The notes under the pieces were generated by a model. That model did not search any database and was not told the origin of the DNA. It saw nothing but the letters and a program-made list of their open reading frames with translations. Shown piece after piece: positions 56,300 to 64,000 of a stretch of DNA of 64,000 nucleotides. The stretch is from Alopecurus myosuroides. Lineage: Eukaryota; Streptophyta; Magnoliopsida; Poales; Poaceae. Position 1 is the stretch's first letter; each line of letters begins with the position of its first letter. The position numbers and the translations under genes are program-made. Where the stretch lies: the NCBI GenBank assembly GCA_028641055.1, contig CM054062.1, positions 177,278,726-177,342,725 of the forward strand. Direction: 5' to 3'.

Positions 56300-57421
56300 A
56301 TGGCGACCTCCCACCCGGCTGATGAAGACGGCGTGTGATACCTCGATGAGGCTCCCAAGAAGAGGCTGCTAACCTCGCATGAGGTAGCAGCCACCGAAAA
56401 TACCCCCAGAGCATTGAAGGCCCAGGGGCTGCCACCCAGAAGACCCCCTAGAGCGCTGGAGGCTCGGGGGTTGCCACTGCTCTCCATGCGAGCACACCTC
56501 CTTACTAGGGAGGAGCGCTCACCATATGCTCGTTCCATGACCCCACAAGGCCATGGATACGCACTATCGAGGGGACCCCGTGATGCCACAGTAAAAACAA
56601 CGCCAGGACCTCTCAGGTAGCCAGGCGGGCCACAAGTGGGAGCCCCGCTCTAGCGGGGCAAACTTTTGTTACTCGAGGGTGCCACAAGGCCACTACATCC
56701 TCAAGTTGTGCACCTGAACTCGCGCGAGTATCAGCCCCATGACGATGGGAGTCCCGTGTCTGCACAGTGACGTCAAGTGCTTCTTCGGGGACCACAAGGT
56801 CGCAGCATCCCCAAGCATTTTGTAAGAGAAAAATGCCTCACCCTAGTAGTAATATCTTGTTTCTTTCACAAAGCAATCCCATCCCTCCTTGCATGCCGGC
56901 ATGCCTGCATTTTGCATCCAACAAAGATCATACGCATTCATCCAAGCATGCATACTTCCTCTCTCCGGAGAGGCGCGCGAGGGACTTTTTCCTCTCGAGA
57001 GCATCCCACGAGTGGGGGCTGGAGCAGTGCATGTGAGCAGGTCGCTACCGCACACAAGCACTTTGCCAAGTCCCTTAGCGTTTTCTTCTCGCTAGATGCT
57101 CACGAAGGAACAACCAGACGCGCACCTCTCCAGAAGCACAAACTACAGGTAGTAGCGGTAGCCTTACTCCCAAGGAGCAAGTGCACAACACCCAACTCCC
57201 CACACAGATCCCAGAAGGATCCTCCACAAGGAACAGCTGAAGGCCCACCATGAAGGACACAAGCAAGGTGTCTCGAAGGACACCGTCACAAAAATCTAAG
57301 TATCACCACAAGGAAGTACCAGTAAACTAAGACGCAACAAAACAAAGGTATCACACACCAAAAGCTTCACCTACTTCCTATTACATGCATCAGGAAACCA
57401 AGAACGCAACCACGCAAAGGA
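56300..57421. other. T1 spacer between protease and antisense ORF
   Basis: No gene found. Contains two similar stretches (GAAGGCCCAGGGGCTGCCAC near 56416 and GGAGGCTCGGGGGTTGCCAC near 56458) and many GTGCCACAAGG-type repeats. RT and integrase would be expected here in an autonomous element. Confidence 0.6.
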
Positions 57422-57429
57422 ATGGTGGC

Positions 57430-60086
57430 TCTCAGAGTCCTCAGCGCCACCACCAGATCCTCCCGCCCCATCGGCATCGGGAGGGCTCGACGAAGATGGA
57501 CCCGCCGGCGGACCGAACTTCTCGGTGAAGGCGTTCACCGCTTCACGTATGTGGTTTCAGAGGGTCTCCTAAAGATCACACGAGTTGGGCGCGGAGAGAG
57601 TGCTGAAGTCGAAGAAGGGGTTGGCAAGTTGAAGTCGGGAGAAGGCGTGATTGATCGCCACCGCCACGAGTTGGCGGTTTTCTTCGTTCAAGACCCGGTC
57701 CAGATCCTGGACCTACTCCTCAAGCGTAGTGATGAAATGGGAGAAGTAATTGACGCAGCCGATGCCAGTATGCTCGAGGGGAAGAGTTGGCGGATCGACA
57801 TGCAGGCGGTAAGCGATGGTGCGGGTGTTGCACACGGCTTGAAGAAACAACCTCTTGAATTGTCGCCGCAACTCAAGCACCTGCTGGGCGGAAGCCCAAT
57901 GCTCTTCTCCTCCCGCCACGAGCAGGGTGATCTGCCCCTGCAAGGCGAGCAGGTCCGCCTGGTACCTCGCTGCCTCCTTGGCTGCCAGGACCTTGGCCTT
58001 CCTCTCCTTGTCGCCCCTCCGGCGGACCGTCTCCAAGTCCTCTTCAAGCTCCTTCACTTTCTTCTCCAGCTCTTTCTTCCGCTGAATGAATTTGGCCTCC
58101 AGGTCCTTGTTCTTCTGTCCGACCTCCCTCAGGAGCTCTCCGCAGATGGCCGCACGCCCCGCCTCAACCTCCTTCTGAATGCCCCGCTCAAGGTCATCCC
58201 TCATTGTGGTGACTCAGACGTTGCAGGTGTCGACCTTCTCCTGGGTACGGGCCTCTATCTGCCGCACCATAGTCTCGAGGGTGTCGAGGCGCTCGTGCTC
58301 GAGACTAAGATCGATACTAGTGCAGGCTAGCCTCTCTTCCCGCTTGGAGAGGTCGCTTTCAGCCTCGTCCACCGTTTTCTCCTTACGGGAGAGCCCCTCC
58401 TCTTTCTCTCGACGAAGGCGGGACCTCTTCTCCACCTCCAGGGACTGTTGGTTCCTCTCCAGGCGAAGCTCTTCCTGGAGGCCCTGCGCGCTCGCTAGGG
58501 GCAGTTGAGCTTCCTTCAGAACCGTGGATGCATTGATGTGCTCGCGCTTAGCCTCTACCAACATCGCGCGCCTCGTTGCGGCCGCTGCCTCCTCCTGCGC
58601 GAGGCCAACCACGACAGCCTCCAGCAGCTGACCGCCCAGGGCCACAGGGCGCTCCAGCTTGGCGGACAGGGTGGCTGCCTGGGAAGAGGCCTGGGCAGCA
58701 ATGACGTCATGAATCTGCCTCACCAGGTCATCCACAAGGGAGGCTTGCGCCAGAGTCAGAGGGAAAATTGATCAAATCCAGCAACCTGTTCTATTAAAGT
58801 CTTCAGCAGGTGCCGCACACGTGTCCGGCACATCCTCTACGTTGACCCTAGCTTCGCCCGGCTCCGTCAAGGCGGCAGGATCCCCCCCCCCCCCGCGCTG
58901 GGGGCTGGCGGGGGCACCAAGGTCTCGTCCGCGAGCACTTCCGGAAGACTTCGGGTGGCGGCACAACCTCGACGGGAGCCTCAGCCGATGCCTCTTCGAC
59001 GACGGGCTGATCCGCTTGGAGCGCAGCGAAGGGGCTGGGAGCCTGCCCCTATAGCTCCTCGGGGGCATCGACGACCTGCTCCCTGCCACAGGCGACATCA
59101 ACCTATCAAGATAAGGAATAGAAGGGCGCAAGAAAGAGCTGGCGGCAAGGCCCCTTACTCTCCACTGAAGCGCCACACCCTGGGGCGGCACCGACGCGAA
59201 GGGGCTGCACCAAAGGGGGCTTCTAGTCCGCGGTGCCAGAGGAGGACGGTCCGTCATCTATCCTGGTCTCTTCCCTGAGCTGCGACCGTCGGACGCCTCG
59301 CTAGGTCCCTCGTCGCTCGCCACGATGGCCCGAGGAGAAGAGGAGCCCTCGATGCTTTCCTCGACAGAGTCCAGGGCGTACGGGTTATCCTCGCGTGACT
59401 CCGTCCCCTCGGGCAGAGGGCCCCATCTATCGAAGAGCGGGATCTACGCCACGATTGCGTCCCTCTCCTCCGCCTGGAAACCGTAGAGGGGGATCATGCC
59501 GAAAGGGAACCTTGAGGGCATGTTGAAGTTAATCAGCAGCTCAAGGGTCCTAGAGAAGGAGCGCTGGCTGAGGAGATGGCCGTCAAGGCGCATCGGGTTG
59601 TCAACACCAGCGACGGCCCGAGGTGCTTCTCATGGCGCTGCAAGGGAGCGAGGCGCCTCTCGACAATCTCGGTGATGAGCACGTCGAAGGTGAGACCTCA
59701 ATCATATAGCGTATTCGCGCGCTCCCTCAAGGGCCGGAGGCTGCGGCCGTCCAGGTCCTCCAAGCGCCATCCTGAGTGTCGCTTGGGCGAAGAGGAAGGG
59801 AACTCCAGGAGATCGCAGGCCTCGGCATACAACCACCTCGAGCGGAAGTTGGGGGCCTTGTACTGGAACTCCATCGGGGGAAATACGGATGCCATGCTGG
59901 TGCCTAGGTGGAAGAAAAGGTCACCGATCCCGGTCTCCTCCTAGCCCTCTCGCAACTCGAAGAAGCAGCAAAAAAAGGCCACAAGCGGTTTCACGCGAAA
60001 GAACTCCCCGCAGTAAAAGGCGAAGGTCGAGAAGATAATGGTGGAGTTGGGATGAAGATGGAGTAGGTGGATGCGGTAGTGGTCAA
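57430..60086 (-). pseudogene. T1 antisense ORF, coiled-coil protein with a PF04195-like N-terminal region
   Basis: Read leftward from the D insertion point: HLHPNSTIIFSTFAFYCGEF and VAFFCCFFELREG, resembling the 'putative gypsy type transposon' region, then TAG. The same frame continues LFFHLGTSMASVFPPMEFQY and RWLYAEACDLLEFPSSSPKR (59895-59698). A proline-rich middle (59257-58772) precedes a long coiled coil (58735-57713): AAATRRAMLVEAKREHINAS, LRREKEEGLSRKEKTVDEAE, KKELEKKVKELEEDLETVRR. TGA at 58214 and other stops interrupt it. The tail continues to about 57430 (FGPPAGPSSSSPP). Such antisense ORFs between protease or pol and 3' LTR are known in several Tat-lineage elements; function is unknown. 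Its N-terminus lies right of D, outside the window. Confidence 0.75.
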
Positions 60087-60557
60087 TGTCGCACCCGGAC
60101 TTCTAAAGGATACTCGCCGTTCCGTTGAACAGTAGTAGATTGGATTACGGGGCTTACCGGCACCCGCGTCCTCTTACGAGTAGGCCAACACACGTATGTG
60201 TGACAACCAACCCCTATCTGTTCAGCATCGACGTAAACTATCCCATAGAAATCAGGATACTTCCGTTGACGTACTTCAAAACATACACACATGGTACGTC
60301 AACGGCATTGGAACAAGTGATATCACAACAGATCTCTACGACACAAAAGATTGAAATAAGTTGCAAATGGCTCTCATTAGAGAAGAGATAGCAAATACAA
60401 TCATTCAGAGGACACATGTCCCAACAATACATCATTACATCACAGCGGAAGCATCCAAAATGTCTGAGTACAGACAAGAACCAAATAGGCCTAAGAGGCC
60501 GGAAACGAACAGACGGAGCCCATCCACGAAGTCTCGGATCCTGCCCGGGTCCGCTAT

Positions 60558-61925
60558 CTACTCGTCAGCAGTCTCGTCATACTCCACGTAGTAGCCACCA
60601 TGTAGATCTTCGGGAACGTCGTCTGCGGAAACCACAGCCCCAAAGGGGTCAGTACATAAACGTACTGGCAAGCAAGACTCACAGTTCACCAAAGTGTAAC
60701 CCGTCAACACCAAGAACAGATGCTTTGGGTTCAACGGAAGGAAGGGGTTATAAAAGATGCTGCAACTGGCTGCTCTAACCAACTACAGAGTTACTACCAC
60801 TTCCGGCTAACAGAAAGGAGATAAGATCGTGTATCGTAACCAACTATAGCTAACCACCAAACAAACCCATCCTGGATCTCGCCCCTTATCCAAAGAAGCA
60901 ATCCGAGGATAACTCACACAGTTAAATTAATGATAGTCAGATTATTGTGTCAATAAGCCTATTACTAGTCAAGTTGTTAATCATTGGGTGTAAGGTTGTT
61001 AATCATTAGGTTTAAGTTGTCCTGAGTACTTGTTAGCCAGTACTTTCACCAAGTAATCCATAACCGCGGAAAACACGGCTTCTCGAGAAGATTATCCCTG
61101 CAGGGTTGCACCAATTTGGCCGTACACGTATGAATAACCCGCCAGATGGAAAGGCCCTTCCACCAAGCGGGGCACTCAACACAACTCAACTCTTCTTCGC
61201 ATCAAGCCCAAAGCACCTTGGGTGCACGGCTAATCGATCCCAGAAGAAAATGGACCCTCATAGCACTCTAAGAACGTGTCCCCCTATATGCCGACTACGA
61301 AAGTTCCACCCGGGTACCAAGGGCTCGCAAGATCATGCATGCAGCAAATGGAAAACCCGAACTAAATGAGGCTATTTGGACGAGATGCGAATCGAATCAA
61401 ATTGAGGGGGGCGCCCATACTCGCTTCCCACATGCGGTTAGTGCGCTCATCATGGATCAGTAGACAAGACCCTTTTCCTATTAGGGTCGACACTAGCAGG
61501 CCTCAAAACCACAAAGGGCCTCCTGCCGGTGCCTTATCATCAAGTTATTATTTAACAATAACATTAGCATGATTGATTGATTAAACATCGAGCCCCCAGA
61601 ACATAATGAAATAGTAACAGAAAGTAACGGGTAACAGACTCGAGCAAAACAACCTAAGCATGCTAGTAAGACACGGGCTCAAACAAAAGGTTATAGGTAT
61701 GGAGGTGAGGCAATATCAGGGTTTAAGGATACATGTGATAGGTTCGTAACAGAAACAACTAATCATAGGGCTAGCAGAATAGACAACGGAAAGTATCGGT
61801 AACCAATGTTGAAAGGAACACGATGGTTCATGTGAGTGATAACTTGCCTGCAAACCCAGTAGCCTGGTACTGAGCTAGATCCTTAGAAGGGGTGTCGTAA
61901 GGATCATCGGTCTCAACGTCGTCGT
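60558..61925 (-). other. LTR D copy of the two exon-like blocks (open)
   Basis: On the minus strand block 1 is 61925-61848 (78 nt), ending at a GCAAGT donor. Block 2 is 60622-60558 (65 nt), after CCGCAG, ending YYVEYDETADE and TAG. Lengths and phase equal those of B and C. Confidence 0.4.
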
Positions 61926-62299
61926 TTATCCGAGAAGAAGCAAACAAACAACGCAGAGAACAAACAATCAATAACATGGCATAGTGCACAAACATGGGAT
62001 GATGCATGACCATTTAATTGATGCATAGAAATAAACTAGTTGACAAGATAGCAACATGATTAAATGGACCCACATGCAATTGGATTGCATATGGAAAGCC
62101 CATGAATTATGGTTGAATTAATTGTTTTACAACTAATCAAATTGTGTAAGTGAATTAGCATGATGCATGGATGAGGAAAACAACAAAATAACAACAATAG
62201 AACCAAATGGAAATAAGATTTAACAAGTTTGGAAATTCATTCATTAAGTTAAGAAATCTTGGTTTCTTAAAGGGGTCACACAAGCATTTGTTGTTTTCA

Positions 62300-63010
62300 T
62301 CAATTTTAATTGTTCAAAATAGATAACAAAGTTTATATTTGAAAAGAAAACAAGATTTTAGTTGGAATACATGTTTCACTTATTGAAAAAGGATTTCAAA
62401 TAAATTATTTATGAATTAAACAAGTTTAAGCAAGAAATAAATGAATTTAATTCAAACATGAACTTATTTGAATTTTTATTTGTTCAAAACATTAAGTGAG
62501 ATTCACATTTGAAAAGTTTATACTTTTGTGGTTGGAAAACATATTTTATATGTCCCAAAAGAATTTGTTTTGATTAAGTTATGAATTTAGCAATATTAAA
62601 TGATTTAAACAAGGGTTAAATCATTTAACCAATTTTAATTATTCAAAACATGAAACAAATTTTATATTTGGAAAGGTGGTTTAATTTTGCATGGAAAACA
62701 TATTTCATTTGTGGAAATTGGATTTAAAATGAGCAAGTTATGATTTTGGCAATTTTAAATGCATTAAACAAGAAACAGTTGTTTTCAGCAATTAAATTAT
62801 TCAAAACAGCAAACAAAATTGATATTTGGAAAGTACATGAAAAGTTGATTGGAAAACATATTTAGTTTGTGGACTTTGGAATTTTTATGCCCAAGTTATG
62901 AATTTTGCAAGTTTAAGTGAATTTAACAAGTTTTCAAATATTGCACCAATTTAAAATATTCAAAACAGTAACAAATTGCATTGAAAAGGTTGAAAACATG
63001 TAGCAAAGGT
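62300..63010 (-). repeat. Diverged tandem array, period about 159 bp, inside LTR D
   Basis: Complement of the landmark (GAAAACATAT, first unit GAATACATGT) ends at 62374, 62544, 62703 and 62861: 170, 159 and 158 bp, the same spacing pattern as in A including the 170-bp unit. Confidence 0.7.
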
Positions 63011-63470
63011 TTCATTGAACATTTTGGGCTATCAAACATAATTTTTGGGTGATTATTGAATTTATTATGCCATTTTCCATAAATAGTTTTATTCTGCCCT
63101 TTTTAGTAAACAGAGGAAAACATGTTCAAAATTAATTCCATTGTGCCCAAATAAAATACCAATGTGTAGAGTTTGTTAATACAAATTTTTAGAGTCCAAA
63201 TTTGCTTAAATTGGATGATCCAAACTCAAGTTATGAAATTCCAAAGTTTCCACTTTTTATGGCATTTTCAGTAATTAATTATTTAGGGAAAAAAGTATTA
63301 CAGAAACATGTTGCAATTTTGTTACTAGTAGAAAGATCACAAAAATTTGAATCCACAGAAACTTGAATCATTCAATTTGGAGCAAGATTCAATTTTTAAT
63401 GGATTTTACAAGTAATGTTTTAGATCTGCTTTTCTGAATTTCGAGCAGAAAAGATAAAACAGCAGAAAAT

Positions 63471-63540
63471 AAAAGGGGGGCTTGGGGATCGAACCCAGCA
63501 CCTCTTGCTGCGTGCACAAGTTCAGGAACCAGTAGGGTGG
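63471..63540 (-). other. tRNA-like block in LTR D, followed by TTTT
   Basis: On the minus strand CTACTGGTTCCTGAACTTG and AGAGGTGCTGGGTTCGATCC (B-box at 63495-63486), then TTTT at 63474-63471. Confidence 0.55.
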
Positions 63541-64000
63541 AGCTGCTGCTTGTGTTAGGAGAGGGAAAACGGGGGGAATAAGGTGTGGGTGTGCGCGATT
63601 TTCTGAATCTAACTTAACTGGATCGCACGATGGCTTATGTACCTCGACACGGAGATAACCAGCGACGGCAGGGGCAGCTCGCCGGAGGGGGGCGCCGTGG
63701 TGGAGGCGCTGTGGGTGAGTGCTGCTGCGTGTGAGGAAGGAGGTGAGGGAGTAGGGGCGGATCGAGGGCCTCACCTCGAGCGGATGGAGGCGCAGGTGGT
63801 CGGGGCGGACAGCAGGTCGTCGCCGGCGATGACCTCGATGGCGGCGGCGGCTCGAGGCTCCTCGGGGGCAACCGAGGGGTGGAGGAGCGAGAGGGAACCG
63901 CGAGGGTTCCATTCCCGCCGCTTGCACGGCCGGAGGGGCCCCGGACGGCCGGCGACCACCGGAGGAGGAGGAGCTTCGGTTGAGGTTTCAGTTACAGTAG

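Larger units (their letters stand above)
41239..64000 (+). mobile_element. Tat-like Gypsy element T1, continues beyond the window
   Basis: It comprises a 5' LTR, primer site, gag, protease and a long antisense ORF, interrupted by L3 (42901-54661) and by chromovirus D from 60087. RT, RNase H and integrase are absent between protease and the antisense ORF, where only 1.1 kb of spacer exists. T1 is thus a non-autonomous member. Its 3' LTR would lie right of D, outside the window. Confidence 0.75.
60087..64000 (-). repeat. Chromovirus D LTR, minus strand, cut by window end
   Basis: The plus strand starts TGTCGCACCCGGAC, the complement of the LTR terminus. It is inserted in the T1 antisense ORF; the five flanking bases are GTCAA (60082-60086). 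Sequence follows LTR C over its length. At the right edge it is in the GC-rich leader island, about 1.1 kb short of the expected LTR end, so whether D is solo or full cannot be told. Confidence 0.9.

Noticed and set aside
57422..58330. 302-codon plus-strand open frame
   Set aside because: It is the complement of the T1 antisense coiled-coil ORF, whose Lys/Glu/Arg-rich codons give few stops on the other strand. The plus-strand product has no family features.
3577..60782. The 74-codon LTR ORF as one unspliced gene (for example 12706-12930)
   Set aside because: Only its last 21 codons follow a splice-like AG and resemble coding sequence. The upstream part reads through a pyrimidine-rich intron-like region. 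I report the exon-like blocks instead, and note that most differences between copies are nonsynonymous, so purifying selection is not shown.

Overview
The window is grass genomic DNA, almost certainly from a Triticeae species (wheat, barley, rye or a relative). It holds no convincing free-standing host gene and no rRNA or true tRNA gene. It is close to wall-to-wall LTR retrotransposon sequence plus one Mutator-like DNA transposon, nested several levels deep. The Triticeae assignment is inference: it rests on the repeat types (long-LTR Tekay-like chromoviruses, Athila-like elements with a tRNA-Asp primer site, Tat-like elements with an antisense ORF) and on the nesting density.

Four copies of one chromovirus (Ty3/Gypsy) group are present; I call them A, B, C and D. 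A (1-4277) is the 3' end of an internally deleted copy. B (8947-23696) is complete: 4.45 and 4.48 kb LTRs, a perfect 5-bp target duplication (AAGTT), an initiator-Met primer site, an extra ORF1, gag, and pol ending in a chromodomain. C (49500-54514) is a solo LTR. D (60087 to the right edge) is a minus-strand LTR cut by the window end.

Reading left to right. Chromovirus A lies in the 3' part of a Gypsy element X (4278-6074), which carries a 62-bp minisatellite. X abuts a minus-strand Athila-like LTR, Y (6075-7209). An old unclassified sequence O (7210-8100) is split from its continuation at 41031-41238 by Tat-like element T2 (8101-41030). T2 has lost most of its body and holds two Athila-like minus-strand elements, L1 and L2. 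L1 is hit by chromovirus B. L2 is hit by an 8-kb Mutator-like element (26298-34389) with a decayed transposase and two further gene-like units. A second Tat-like element, T1, starts at 41239 and runs past the window. Its gag is split by Athila-like element L3 (42901-54661), whose 5' LTR is in turn split by solo LTR C. T1 continues with gag, protease and a long antisense coiled-coil ORF, into which D is inserted.

B encodes capsid, protease, RT, RNase H, integrase and a chromodomain, but two amber codons and a frameshift break the reading frame. L1-L3 and T1 show no RT or integrase and would have depended on partners. The least ordinary signals lie inside the chromovirus LTRs. Every copy carries a tRNA-like block with a Pol III B-box followed by a T-run, and a diverged tandem array with a period of 159-160 bp. 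Every copy also carries two short exon-like blocks separated by a GC-AG intron signal, with block lengths of exactly 78 and 65 nt in four of the five LTRs.
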